The notes below the pieces were generated by a model. That model was not told the DNA's origin and made no database searches. It saw nothing but the letters and a program-made list of their open reading frames with translations. 64,000 bases of DNA, from contig UQBM01000009.1 in NCBI GenBank assembly GCA_900539265.1, forward strand, positions 4,397 to 68,396. Reading direction: 5' to 3'. The position numbers and the translations under genes are program-made. Positions 46,887 through 56,052 of this stretch are shown in pieces. The stretch comes from an uncultured Mollicutes bacterium (GTDB lineage Bacteria; Bacillota_I; Bacilli_A; ML615J-28; CAG-313). How positions within the stretch are numbered: position 1 is the stretch's first letter; each line of letters begins with the position of its first letter.

Positions 46887-48621
46887 AATATTAATTCCAT
46901 TTATAAAATTATCCTTTAAAGAGTATAAACCTTATTTTATAGCACTCATATTCAATGCTTTAATTTTATCAGCTCAAACTATATTTGCTGCATATACTCT
47001 TAGTTTGATTCTTTCTTTAATTGAGTCTAAAAATATAAATTCTTCATTGATATATGTAGTTATAATTGTTGGAATTGAAATGCTATTATTTTTCTTGGTA
47101 TTATTATCTAAAAATATACTAGCAAAACATCAAGCAATAATGGAAGAAAAAATTGATCAAATGTTAACTAGAAAGATTTTAGAAATTCCATTTAATTATT
47201 TAGAAGATCCTAAGTATTTAGAACTAAAAAAGAATGCTTCTTTTAGTATTAATAATATGGGTGCTATTTATAGTTTATTTACTAGTTTTGCTACTTTATT
47301 TTCTAATATTATAAGTTTGATTGGATTATTGGTTATTATTCTATCTTTTGATTATATTATTCCAATTATTTTATTTGTTGGTGCTATTTTAACAATTTTA
47401 GTTGTGATGTTGTCAATGAAGTCACAAATTAAATTTTATAAAGAATTATTACCAATTAACTACAAATATGGATACTATTTAGATTCAGTAATTACTCCTA
47501 CAAAAGTTAAGGAATTAAAATTTTATTCATTATATGATATTTTATATATTAATTTTTCTAATTATGGTACAAATGTTTCTAAGCGTTTTGGAAAGTATTA
47601 TACAAAGGTGAGTTTATTTTATTCTGCTTCAGTTATTTTGAGGTATATTCAATTAGCATTTGTATATGCCTTAGTAGGAATTAAAACAATAACAGAAAAA
47701 TTACCAATTTCTAAGTTCTCTTTATTAGCCCAAGCAGCTTTATCTTTTACCACAACTATTCAAAGTATTGTAGAATCATTGGGTAACTTTTTTAGAAATA
47801 TTGAATATATTAAACCATTTATGGAATTTATGGCTATCAATACTGAAATTAAAAATGGTACAAATAAATTAGATAAAATTTTAACTATTGAATTTAAAAA
47901 TGTAACTTTCAAATATCCAAATACTGATAAAATTATTTTAGACAATGTATCATTTAAATTTAATGAATCGGAAAAAATCTCTATTGTTGGTCTTAATGGT
48001 GCAGGTAAAACAACAATTGTGAAGTTATTGTGTCGACTATACTGTCCCAATGAAGGGATAATTTTAGTTAATGATATTCCTATTGAAGAATATGAAAAAG
48101 ATTCATATATTAAACAAATTAGTGCAGTATTTCAAGACTATAAACTTTTTGCTTATTCAATTAAAGATAATATAGATCCTACATCTCAAGTTGATGTTAA
48201 AAAGATTTGTACTGATGTAGGTATTAATGAAAAAATAGAGAAACTTCCAAATAAGTATGATTCTTTTATTGGTAAATATTATGATGATATTGGTGTTGAG
48301 TTATCTGGTGGTCAATTGCAAAAAATAGCTATTGCTAGAGCTTTAGCTAAAGATAGTAGTTTATTGATTCTAGATGAGCCAACAAGTGCACTAGATCCAC
48401 TAGCAGAAGCCGAGATATATGAGAATTTTAATCAATTATCTAATGATAAAATGGCAATCTATATTTCTCATCGAATGTCATCATCAATTTTTTGTGATAG
48501 AATTTTAGTTCTTGATGGTGGTATTGTAAGTGATTTTGATACCCATCAAAATTTAATGTTAAAAAAGAATTCTTTATATTATAAATTATTTACTACACAA
48601 GCAAAAAATTATAAATTGTAA
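46879..48621 (+). CDS. ABC exporter half-transporter (second of pair)
   Basis: 580 residues; AAGGAGG eight bases upstream and an 8-base overlap with the first gene. Membrane domain to about 305, ATPase with Walker A GLNGAGKT, signature LSGGQLQK, Walker B LILDEPTSALD and H-loop YISHRMSS. Both halves keep the catalytic Glu after Walker B, so neither site looks obviously degenerate, unlike many heterodimeric exporters. The substrate cannot be inferred. It is followed by a bidirectional terminator shared with the merR-type gene. Confidence 0.88.
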   Translation: MIKILIPFIKLSFKEYKPYFIALIFNALILSAQTIFAAYTLSLILSLIESKNINSSLIYVVIIVGIEMLLFFLVLLSKNILAKHQAIMEEKIDQMLTRKILEIPFNYLEDPKYLELKKNASFSINNMGAIYSLFTSFATLFSNIISLIGLLVIILSFDYIIPIILFVGAILTILVVMLSMKSQIKFYKELLPINYKYGYYLDSVITPTKVKELKFYSLYDILYINFSNYGTNVSKRFGKYYTKVSLFYSASVILRYIQLAFVYALVGIKTITEKLPISKFSLLAQAALSFTTTIQSIVESLGNFFRNIEYIKPFMEFMAINTEIKNGTNKLDKILTIEFKNVTFKYPNTDKIILDNVSFKFNESEKISIVGLNGAGKTTIVKLLCRLYCPNEGIILVNDIPIEEYEKDSYIKQISAVFQDYKLFAYSIKDNIDPTSQVDVKKICTDVGINEKIEKLPNKYDSFIGKYYDDIGVELSGGQLQKIAIARALAKDSSLLILDEPTSALDPLAEAEIYENFNQLSNDKMAIYISHRMSSSIFCDRILVLDGGIVSDFDTHQNLMLKKNSLYYKLFTTQAKNYKL

Positions 48622-48625
48622 ATGT

Positions 48626-48660
48626 AAAACTCTGCTATAAAATAGCAGAGTTTTATTATT
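48626..48660 (+). terminator. Bidirectional terminator between the ABC pair and the MerR gene
   Basis: AAAACTCTGCTAT (48626-48638) with ATAGCAGAGTTTT (48642-48654), three-base loop; T-rich on both strands. The genes on either side converge here. Confidence 0.85.
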
Positions 48661-48671
48661 AAAATAGAGTT

Positions 48672-49454
48672 TTATTGGTCAATATATATTTGTATTTGAT
48701 AATTCCAGTGAAGGATTCCTGTTATTATAATTTGTTCAATAATAAATGAAGGTATTATACCATATTGGTGTTTTGCTAGTGACAATAAATGATGAGTTGT
48801 TTTGGATTTAGTTTCTTCAGTACAGTTAGCACATAAATATTTACCTTGAGGTAGGTATTTCAATCTAGAATCTTGGTCATATTTTGTGCATAAGGCAAAT
48901 AATTTAGGTATATTGTTTTCAATATAAATACCTGCTAAATCTTCAAATTCAAATAAGTTTCTTTTTTCAACTGTAATACTATCATAAAAATGTTTTAAGT
49001 AATTCCAAAGATTATCTAGTGATGGTTTTTTAAGTGTATCTGAAAGTAGAATGACTCGAATGGGATATTCTTGAATAAAGGTGTCTAGATTATTCTTTTT
49101 TTGTAATAGTTTATTTTCATAATCACTTTTGGCTAATTGAATTTTTTCTTTACTTAAGCGGAGAGAAGCTATTTTTTCATCTGCTTTTAGTTGAGCTTGT
49201 TCTAGAAAATCAATTATCTTTTGCAAATCTTGAAGATCTAAAAGTTGTTTGATATCCTTTAGAGGTAAATCCATTTGTTGCAATGCATGTATGGTATTTA
49301 ATCTAACAATATCTTCTATTGAATAATAACGATATTTGGTATTTTTATCTTTAATGCTTGGCTTTAGCAAATTAATGCGATCATAATGTCTTAAGGTTTC
49401 CGTTGTCGTATTTGCCATTTTGGCAGCTTCACCAATTGAAAAATAATTTTTCAT
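48672..49454 (-). CDS. MerR family transcriptional regulator
   Basis: About 260 residues. The N-terminal MerR helix-turn-helix is clear (YFSIGEAAKMANTTTETLRHYDRINLLKP, then YRYYSIEDIVRLNTIHALQQMDLPLKDIKQLL). A coiled-coil dimerisation helix follows at about 75-125 and then a roughly 130-residue ligand-binding domain with three Cys that resembles the effector domains of multidrug-type regulators. I take ATG 49454 as start; GTG at 49466 overlaps the AGGAG. The operator in the spacer at 49475-49495 is right beside the gene, and the divergent lipoprotein is the likely target. Confidence 0.87.
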   Translation of the reverse strand: MKNYFSIGEAAKMANTTTETLRHYDRINLLKPSIKDKNTKYRYYSIEDIVRLNTIHALQQMDLPLKDIKQLLDLQDLQKIIDFLEQAQLKADEKIASLRLSKEKIQLAKSDYENKLLQKKNNLDTFIQEYPIRVILLSDTLKKPSLDNLWNYLKHFYDSITVEKRNLFEFEDLAGIYIENNIPKLFALCTKYDQDSRLKYLPQGKYLCANCTEETKSKTTHHLLSLAKHQYGIIPSFIIEQIIITGILHWNYQIQIYIDQ

Positions 49455-49471
49455 TTTTTTATGCACTCCTA

Positions 49472-49502
49472 TTGACTTTTGTCTAACACAAAAGTTTATA
49501 AT
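49472..49502 (+). promoter_or_regulatory. MerR-type promoter with 19-bp spacer and perfect dyad operator
   Basis: TTGACT (49472-49477), a 19-base spacer, TATAAT (49497-49502). Inside lies ACTTTTGT-CTAAC-ACAAAAGT (49475-49495), a perfect 8-5-8 inverted repeat. The overlong spacer with a centred dyad is the hallmark of promoters activated by MerR regulators through DNA distortion. It points away from the merR-type gene to the lipoprotein at 49641. Confidence 0.85.
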
Positions 49503-49510
49503 AATATTGT

Positions 49511-49575
49511 AACATAAAAAAATATAAGAAACAACTCTTATGTTGATAAAAAGAAAGGAGCATATGATGAAATAA
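49511..49575 (+). other. Structured leader with three-codon ORF
   Basis: The leader holds two alternative hairpins, AACATAA/TTATGTT and ATAAGA/TCTTAT, that share bases. Then comes a full ribosome-binding site AAAGGAG (49554-49560) in front of ATG ATG AAA TAA (49564-49575), a minimal ORF of Met-Met-Lys. It may be a regulatory micro-ORF or the remnant of a deleted gene. Confidence 0.45.
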
Positions 49576-49640
49576 TATATAGATATTTAATACCCAGACA
49601 ATATTATCAATAATTATATAATACAAAGGAGGAAAATAAA

Positions 49641-50300
49641 ATGAAAAAAGTAATAATATTAATAATAAATATAACTATGATAATGTTTTTATTTACTAGT
49701 TGTTCAAAAAACAATCAATTTACAAAAAAAATTTATACAACAGATAATTTAGAAATTAAGAAAATTAATATTAACGCAAGAGATCGACAAGTACAAATTG
49801 TATCATCTGAAGATAATCTAATTCGCATTGAATATTTTGAAAATGAACAAGAGTCTTATAGTATTTCAATTAATAAGGATAAAACTTTAGATATAATACT
49901 AGAAAATAATAAAAGTTGGTTAGATTATTTTGGGCAAAAAGAAAATATTGATAATCGTAAAATAATTTTATCAGTACCTAATAATTTATTGATTGATTTA
50001 ATAATTGAAACTACAAATGAAAATGTTAATATTTCGAAAGAAGTTTTGTTAAACAAATTATCAGTTTCTGTAAATGGGGGTAATATTATTTTTAATAAAT
50101 TAGATATAAGTAGCGATATATTTTTAAATGTTAAAAATGGTAATATTATAGGTTCAATTATAGGAAGTTATGATGACTATTCAATAAGTTGTCAAATAAA
50201 AAAAGGAAAAACTAATTTACCATCTAAAAAAGATGGAGGTTTTAAACAATTAAATGTAGTTGTAAATAATGGTGATGCAAAGATTGAAATTAATAAATAA
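49641..50300 (+). CDS. Lipoprotein with DUF4097-like beta-repeat domain
   Basis: 219 residues, AAGGAGG before ATG. Lipobox FTSC. The mature part has the repeating strand pattern of DUF4097 putative adhesins: INARDRQVQIVSSEDNLIRIEYF, a Trp-containing turn (KSWLDYFG), ISVPNNL-like segment LSVPNNLLIDLIIETTNENVNI, then shorter NGNIIG and NGDAKIEIN turns. Surface-exposed, possibly sensing or envelope-related. The MerR-type promoter upstream suggests stress or drug induction. Confidence 0.78.
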   Translation: MKKVIILIINITMIMFLFTSCSKNNQFTKKIYTTDNLEIKKININARDRQVQIVSSEDNLIRIEYFENEQESYSISINKDKTLDIILENNKSWLDYFGQKENIDNRKIILSVPNNLLIDLIIETTNENVNISKEVLLNKLSVSVNGGNIIFNKLDISSDIFLNVKNGNIIGSIIGSYDDYSISCQIKKGKTNLPSKKDGGFKQLNVVVNNGDAKIEINK

Positions 50301-50304
50301 AAAA

Positions 50305-51123
50305 TTATTTTTTTGTTTGATAATCAGAAATCATATTTCTTACTTTAGTACTAAGCTCTGTGCTATTTAAGTTTTCATAATCTTGATAATCTAAAGTATC
50401 AAGAATATCCAAGTTAACATAAGTTTTCTTCCAAGGGGAATTTTTATGAATATGATTAGTATTTTGCAAACAACAAACGACAATTGGCGATTTCGCTTTC
50501 ATTGCAATTTTGAATGAACCAGGATGAAATTCTAATAATTCACCAGATTTACTTCTTGTACCCTCAGGACAAATATGAATATTACTCCAATCATTTGTAA
50601 TAAAATCAGTGGCTTTTTTAATCGCTTTAACGGCTTGATGAGCATCACTTCTATCTAGTGATATAAATCCTGCGTTGTAAATAAATTTTCCACAAATAGG
50701 TAATTTTTCATTTTCTTTTTTAGTAATGCAAATCATTGGATGTTTTTTTAAGGAATAAATAATAAGCATTGGATCAAAGTTAGATAAATGATTAGATATA
50801 ACTAAAAAATGTTTATCACTTGGTAGTTTATTTAATCCATTAATAATAACTTTTGTTCTAGATAATTTAATTATAAGGTAATTTGTTTGTTCAACAAAAA
50901 AATAATATAAGTTATGAGGTTTCTTGATATCTTTTTTTGTATTTAGAAATAATGACCATATATATAGTATAAGTATGTAAATTAAAAAGCATAGTAAATA
51001 CAATAAAGGAACTAATATAATTGGGATTAAAAACAAATACCAATGTGAAGATAAACTTGTACAAAAATAAATTAAAATAGCTGATATTATGCTAATAATC
51101 CAAAATAATATTGATAGAATCAT
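50305..51123 (-). CDS. plsC: 1-acyl-sn-glycerol-3-phosphate acyltransferase family protein
   Basis: 272 residues, start with AGGAGAG upstream on the minus strand. Two N-terminal hydrophobic helices (about 5-25 and 30-58) are followed by the acyltransferase motif NHLSNFD (HxxxxD with the catalytic His) at about residue 110 and the acceptor motif PEGTRSKSG further on. PlsC-type enzymes acylate lysophosphatidate to phosphatidate in phospholipid synthesis. It converges with the lipoprotein gene, the ends only 4 bases apart, and no strong terminator is visible between them. Confidence 0.88.
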   Translation of the reverse strand: MILSILFWIISIISAILIYFCTSLSSHWYLFLIPIILVPLLYLLCFLIYILILYIWSLFLNTKKDIKKPHNLYYFFVEQTNYLIIKLSRTKVIINGLNKLPSDKHFLVISNHLSNFDPMLIIYSLKKHPMICITKKENEKLPICGKFIYNAGFISLDRSDAHQAVKAIKKATDFITNDWSNIHICPEGTRSKSGELLEFHPGSFKIAMKAKSPIVVCCLQNTNHIHKNSPWKKTYVNLDILDTLDYQDYENLNSTELSTKVRNMISDYQTKK

Positions 51124-51230
51124 ATAATACTCTCCTAAATGAATTTTATATTATTATATCATATTTTATTATAAATTGGTTAAAATATAATTTATATTAT
51201 AAATAAACTGCTATTTTATTGCAAGATTAA

Positions 51231-52156
51231 ACTAAAAAATCTATAATAAATAAAAACATTAAGAGAGTAAAAGAAGTTGTTTCAATACATGTAATTAAAG
51301 TTAAACAAATATTATCAAATCAAAACAGCATAAATTTATATCGTGGTTGTCTTCATGGTTGTATTTATTGTGATTCTAGAAGTAACTGTTATCAAATGAG
51401 TCATCAATTTGAAGATGTTGAAGTTAAAAACAATGCAATTGCATTATTAGAATTATCATTGAAAAGTAAGTGCAAAAAAACAATGATTGGCACAGGTTGT
51501 ATGAGTGATCTATATATGCCTATAGAACCACAACTTCAATATGTGAGAAAGGCTCTTGAATTAATTGAAAAATATGGATTTGGCTTTAGTGTTATTACTA
51601 AATCAAAACTTATTTTAAGAAATCTTGATCTTTTAGTAAAGATTAATAAAAAAACTAAGTGTGTAATTCAAATGACATTGATAACTTTTAATGATGATTT
51701 ATATAAAATAATTGAATCTAATATAGCAACGACAAAAGAAAGATTTGAAGTTTTAATGCGATTTCGTGAAAAAATATTCCTACAATAGTTTGGCTGTGTC
51801 CAATTCTTCCTTTTATAAATGACACCAAAGAAAATATTGATGGGATTATTCATTATTGTATTGAAGCAAAAGTTTATGGTATTATATGTTTTGGAATGGG
51901 ATTAACTTTAAGAGAAGGAAATCGAGAATACTTTTATCAACAATTAGATAAGTGTTTTCCAAAATTAAAAGAAAAATACATTAGTATTTATAAGAATAGT
52001 TATTATCTTAATAGCCCTTATAATGATGAACTGATGAAATATTTTCATCAAAAATGTGAAGAAAATGGTATTGTTCATCGTAATAATGATATATTTGCAT
52101 ATATACATAAATTTGAATCTAATAAAGTTCAGATAAGTTTTTTAGATAAAATATAA
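51231..52156 (+). pseudogene. Radical SAM / SPL-like gene, frameshifted and without a normal start
   Basis: Two frames together give a complete radical SAM protein of the SPL-like group. The cluster motif CLHGCIYC (CxxxCxxC) followed by DSRSNCYQ and TGCMSDLYMP lie in frame 1 (51231-51788). WLCPILPFINDTKENIDG, YGIICFGMGLTLREGNREYFYQQ and a conserved end lie in another frame (to 52156). The shift is in a six-A run at about 51768-51774, where one more A would restore the frame. The open frame begins at 51231 after TAA 51228; no ATG, GTG or TTG with a ribosome-binding site precedes the motif. Two lesions suggest decay, though a sequencing error at the A-run is possible. Confidence 0.8.
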
Positions 52157-52187
52157 AAAACTGAAAACTACCAATTTTCAGTTTTTT
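52155..52187 (+). terminator. Bidirectional terminator between the radical SAM and diacylglycerol kinase genes
   Basis: AAAAAACTGAAAA (52155-52167) pairs perfectly with TTTTCAGTTTTTT (52175-52187), seven-base loop. T-rich tails occur on both strands and the genes converge here. Confidence 0.85.
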
Positions 52188-52195
52188 ATTTATAA

Positions 52196-53044
52196 TTATT
52201 CTATTTCTGCAATATATGATGTTACATTTTTAATTACTTCACCATCAATTTGAAGTGCCATTGGTTTTGAAAAATGTACTTCAATTTTTTTACCTGTAAT
52301 GGCTTCGCACATTTTATTATACTTTAAATGTTCACCTCTAAAAATTTTAGGAAAAACCATTAAAGTTTTTAGTTTTCCACTGCCATGCATTACAACTAAA
52401 GTTAGATTATTATCTAAACGGTTTTGTGTAGGTGCTACTTTCATACCACCACCATAATATCTACCATTCATACTAGAGGATAACCAAACTCTATTATAAT
52501 TTTTTTTCATACCATCAACAATAACAGTAGCTTCTGGAGTAGCATATTTAGTGAGCAATAATTTAATTGACAAGCCTGTGTAATTAATTTTCTTCTTGTT
52601 TTTTAATTTTAATTCTTCAGCAGTTTCACATACCATTCCATCAATACCATAGCCAATTCCATTAATAAATTTTCTTTTCATTCCATTTACGGTTACAGTT
52701 GGTAATTTTTCTAGATAAGGATTTAAATAAAACAGAGTATCATTATCATTTAATTTAATATCCCTGATAAAGTCATTACCTGTTCCTGCTTTATAAAGAT
52801 AAGATTTATTTTTAATTTTATATTCATAAACGAAATTGGCAAAATGGTTCAAAGTTCCATCGCCTCCAACTAAGATTAAAATATCTTCATCATGTAAATT
52901 TTTAATGAAGTTTTCAATTTTTAAATCAATGACATTAATTTCTTCTAATTGTGGGAATTGTTTATTTAATTTTAACTTGGCTTCATCTTTAATTTTACGG
53001 CCAGTACCATTTTTAGATAGGGGATTAAATAGTAAATAATTCAT
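52196..53044 (-). CDS. dagK: Diacylglycerol kinase family lipid kinase
   Basis: 282 residues from ATG 53044, with AAAGGA upstream; 31 further codons upstream are not needed. Nucleotide-binding motif ILVGGDGTLNHF (GGDGT) at about 60-70, KAGTGNDFIRD following (GTxND), NGIGYGIDGMV and the late lipid kinase pattern (GGGMKVAPT, QIDGE). It phosphorylates diacylglycerol or a related lipid for recycling; YegS/BmrU-type relatives are possible. With plsC nearby it suggests phospholipid turnover. Monocistronic. Confidence 0.86.
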   Translation of the reverse strand: MNYLLFNPLSKNGTGRKIKDEAKLKLNKQFPQLEEINVIDLKIENFIKNLHDEDILILVGGDGTLNHFANFVYEYKIKNKSYLYKAGTGNDFIRDIKLNDNDTLFYLNPYLEKLPTVTVNGMKRKFINGIGYGIDGMVCETAEELKLKNKKKINYTGLSIKLLLTKYATPEATVIVDGMKKNYNRVWLSSSMNGRYYGGGMKVAPTQNRLDNNLTLVVMHGSGKLKTLMVFPKIFRGEHLKYNKMCEAITGKKIEVHFSKPMALQIDGEVIKNVTSYIAEIE

Positions 53045-53233
53045 TTGATTTCCTTTCTTATAATTTATTGACATAATTGAATTTAAGAATATTATATCAT
53101 AATTTGTAGAAAAAAGTAATATATTAGTAAAAAACATAAAAAATAAAAAATTAATAATATAATATTTGTAAAGTTTATAGGATATTATTGTTTAGCATTA
53201 TTAATAGGTAAATAAAATATATAAAGGATTGCT

Positions 53234-53262
53234 TTGACATATCTTTAGAAATATGATATAAT
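53234..53262 (+). promoter_or_regulatory. Consensus promoter of mntP
   Basis: TTGACA (53234-53239), 17-base spacer, TATAAT (53257-53262). The leader to the start codon is about 25-30 bases, too short for a manganese riboswitch. Confidence 0.82.
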
Positions 53263-53294
53263 CTTTAAGATTTGTTAGTAAAGGAAAAAAAAAT

Positions 53295-53868
53295 ATGGGA
53301 ATTATTGAATTGATTTTAATTAGTATTGGCCTTGCAATGGATGCGTTTGCGGTATCCATTTGTAAGGGGATTAAAATGACATCTAAAAAAATTTGGCATA
53401 TTATTGTTATTGCTTTATTCTTTGGTGGGTTTCAAATGATAATGCCAATTATTGGGTGGTTTCTAGGAAGTAGATTTGAATCATATATTACTTCATTTGA
53501 TCATTGGATTGCTTTTTTTTTTATTGCTAATCATAGGAGGTAAAATGATTTTTGAATCATTTAAAAAAGACAGTGATGATGAGAAATTAGTAACAAAATT
53601 TGATGTTAAAGAAATATTAGTATTAGCCATTGCAACAAGTATTGATGCGTTAGCAGTAGGAATTACATTTGCTTTTTTAAAAGTAAATATTGTGCTTGCT
53701 AGTTCTTTAATAGGTTGTATTACATTTGTTTTAACTATTATTGGTATTTTAATAGGCAGTGTTGTTGGTGGTAAGTTCAAAAATAAAGCTGAATTATTAG
53801 GTGGTATTATTTTAATCTTAATTGGTGTTAAAATATTATTAGAGCATCTAGGAGTGATTACCTTTTAA
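53295..53868 (+). pseudogene. mntP: MntP manganese efflux pump, split by a +1 shift in a T10 run
   Basis: Read in two frames this gives a complete MntP of about 190 residues. The N-terminal half (53295-53543) has MGIIELILISIGLAMDAFAVS with its conserved acidic residue and GWFLG. The C-terminal half (in frame to 53868) has IIGGKMIFESF, ATSIDALAVGITFA and LGGIILILIGVKILLEHLG. The join is in a run of ten T residues (53513-53522); nine would keep the frame. Six membrane helices expected. It may be a true inactivation, a slippage switch or a sequencing error in a homopolymer. MntP exports Mn2+. Confidence 0.85.
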
Positions 53869-53935
53869 ATCTATCATAATTTCTTATTTGTATTAATATA
53901 ATTTTAATATAAAATAAGATAGGTGTGGATTTTAA

Positions 53936-55072
53936 TTGGATTATAAGAGACAATTACATAAGGTTGTAAAAGAATATTTCAATCCAAACAAAGTTATTTC
54001 CATTAAGCCATATGGTGGAGGTTTAATTAATAGTACTTTTATTGTTGAATTTGAAGATACTAGATATATTTTACAAAAGGTGAATGAATATGTTTTCCAT
54101 AGTCCTATTGGGGTGATGTACAATATTGGCTTAATTACAAATTATATTCGTAAAAAAGTGATATATGAAGGCAAAAATTATCGTAATGCTACCCTTACTT
54201 TAATTCAAACTATATGTGGAGAAAATTTTGCAATTGTGGATGAAGAGTATTGGCGTTGTTATACTTGTATTGATGGAATTACATATGATAGTACTAATGA
54301 TTTAGAAATTTTTTATGAAGCAGGAAAAGCAGTAGGACAATTTCAACAATTACTAGAAGGTTTTCATACAAGATTATTGAGTGATAATATTAAAAATTTT
54401 CATAATACACCTTATCGTTACGATAAATTTAAAGAGAGTATTAAATTAGATTCATATAACCGTATTAGAGAATGTTATGAAGAAATTCTTTTTATTAATC
54501 GAAGAGAAGATAAAATGGATATGATTACAAAGGCTTTAGAGGAGGAGAGAATTCCCAAAAGAGTTGTCCACAATGACACTAAATTAAATAATATAATGTT
54601 TTCTAAAAATGGCAAACATGCAATGTGTTTAATTGATTTAGATACAGTGATGAAGGGGTCTCTTGTTTATGATTATGGTGATGCTTTAAGACTTGGAGCT
54701 TCAAATGCTGCAGAAGACGAGGTTGATTTATCTAAAGTATCAATTAATTTAGACTTGGTTAGTGCTTTTACTAAAGGTTTTTTAGAGGAAACAAAAGATA
54801 TTATTACAAAAGAAGAAATAGGGTTATTATTTTATGGCTATTATATAATAACTTTAGAATTAGGTATGCGGTTTTTAACTGATTATCTTGATGGAGATAA
54901 ATATTTTGCTTTAAGCGAAGAACAAAAAAGAAAACGTCCTAAAATTAATTTAGAACGAGCAAAAAATCAATTAAAATTAGTATTAGAAATTGAAAAAAAC
55001 CAATCAAAATTAGAGAATATAATTGATGAAACTCTCATTAATTTGGGATATGAAAGGAATAAAAATGAATAA
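53936..55072 (+). CDS. Sugar kinase of the NahK/aminoglycoside phosphotransferase type
   Basis: 378 residues from TTG 53936 with AGGTG about ten bases upstream; no better start is in frame. The APH-like kinase site is VVHNDTKLNNIMF (His212, Asp214, Asn219) followed by CLIDLDTVMKGSLVYDYGDALR, closely matching the pattern of N-acetylhexosamine 1-kinases. NahK phosphorylates GlcNAc or GalNAc at C1. The next genes make UDP-sugars (galU and a GlmU without acetyltransferase), which supports a sugar-1-phosphate role. A choline or other small-molecule kinase is the main alternative. The 3' end overlaps galU. Confidence 0.75.
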   Translation: MDYKRQLHKVVKEYFNPNKVISIKPYGGGLINSTFIVEFEDTRYILQKVNEYVFHSPIGVMYNIGLITNYIRKKVIYEGKNYRNATLTLIQTICGENFAIVDEEYWRCYTCIDGITYDSTNDLEIFYEAGKAVGQFQQLLEGFHTRLLSDNIKNFHNTPYRYDKFKESIKLDSYNRIRECYEEILFINRREDKMDMITKALEEERIPKRVVHNDTKLNNIMFSKNGKHAMCLIDLDTVMKGSLVYDYGDALRLGASNAAEDEVDLSKVSINLDLVSAFTKGFLEETKDIITKEEIGLLFYGYYIITLELGMRFLTDYLDGDKYFALSEEQKRKRPKINLERAKNQLKLVLEIEKNQSKLENIIDETLINLGYERNKNE

Positions 55073-55922
55073 AATAAAAAAAGTTGTAATTCCTGTTGCT
55101 GGGAAAGGAACTAGATTTTTACCCATTACTAAAACAATTAGTAAAACACTTCTTCCTATTGTTGATACTCCTGTTATTCAATATTTACTAGAGGAAGCGG
55201 TTAAAGCAGGAATCAAAGAAGCTTTAATAATTATTGGATATAGCCAAAATGATGTGATTAATTATTTTAATACAGAAAGTACATATGTCCAAAAATTAAG
55301 TAAGGATTATGAAGAAATCAAATATATTAAAAAATTAAAACAACAAATTAGAATTTCATATGTTTTTCAAGAGGAGGCCAAGGGTCTTGGGGATGCTGTG
55401 TATCATGCAAAAGCATTTGCTGACAAAGATGATTTTGCACTTATTTTAGGTGATGATTTTGTTTTTTCAAATGGACTTGCAACTTATGGTATTGGCTCAC
55501 TTTGTAAGTTTTATGAGAAAAACCCTAATTACTATTTAGGAGTTCAAGAAGTTCCTTATGAAATGACATATAAATATGGTATTGTACGACCAGAAACAAG
55601 AATTGATAATTGTTTTAAAATCAATGGCATTATTGAAAAACCTCAAAATAATCCTCCATCTAATATGGCTTGTGTTGGAAGATATATTTTAAAAAATTCT
55701 ATTTTTGATTATCTAGAAAAAACTAAAATTGGAGTAGGTGGTGAACTTCAGTTAACTGATGCATTAGCATTAGCCCTAGATAAAGAAGATATTTATGCTT
55801 CGGAATTTGGTGGAATACGATATGATGTAGGTAGTAAAGTTGGATATGTTGAGGCAACAATTGCAGTAGCAATGAGTCGTAGTGATATATCAGAGGATAT
55901 TAATAAGTTTTTAAAAAAATAA
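55065..55922 (+). CDS. galU: UTP-glucose-1-phosphate uridylyltransferase
   Basis: 285 residues from ATG 55065, with AAAGGA upstream; an earlier ATG at 55023 has no ribosome-binding site. The nucleotide motif is PVAGKGTRFLP with the following KTLLPIVDTPVIQYLLEEA, and later LGDDFVFSN (metal-binding Asp) and IIEKPQNNPPSNMACVGRYIL, all typical of GalU. It makes UDP-glucose from glucose-1-phosphate and UTP, for glycolipids or polysaccharide. It overlaps the NahK-like gene by 8 bases and is followed by a terminator. Confidence 0.92.
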   Translation: MNKIKKVVIPVAGKGTRFLPITKTISKTLLPIVDTPVIQYLLEEAVKAGIKEALIIIGYSQNDVINYFNTESTYVQKLSKDYEEIKYIKKLKQQIRISYVFQEEAKGLGDAVYHAKAFADKDDFALILGDDFVFSNGLATYGIGSLCKFYEKNPNYYLGVQEVPYEMTYKYGIVRPETRIDNCFKINGIIEKPQNNPPSNMACVGRYILKNSIFDYLEKTKIGVGGELQLTDALALALDKEDIYASEFGGIRYDVGSKVGYVEATIAVAMSRSDISEDINKFLKK

Positions 55923-55969
55923 AAATATTTATAGTATAGATATATATCTATTACTATAAATATTTTTTA
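55921..55969 (+). terminator. galU terminator
   Basis: AAAAATATTTATAGTA (55921-55936) pairs with TACTATAAATATTTTT (55952-55967), T-rich end; AT-rich but 16 bp long. Confidence 0.75.
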
Positions 55970-56052
55970 TTATCAACATTTAAATTGATGCTTAGATATA
56001 TTTTAAATATTCCTAGAATATGATATTATATAATTACATATATGGAGGATAT

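Noticed and set aside
53045..53137. N-terminal extension of the diacylglycerol kinase
   Set aside because: The 31 extra residues have no homology-like content and the good ribosome-binding site lies in front of ATG 53044.
53263..53294. Manganese (yybP-ykoY) riboswitch before mntP
   Set aside because: The leader after the consensus promoter is only about 25-30 bases, too short for the aptamer.
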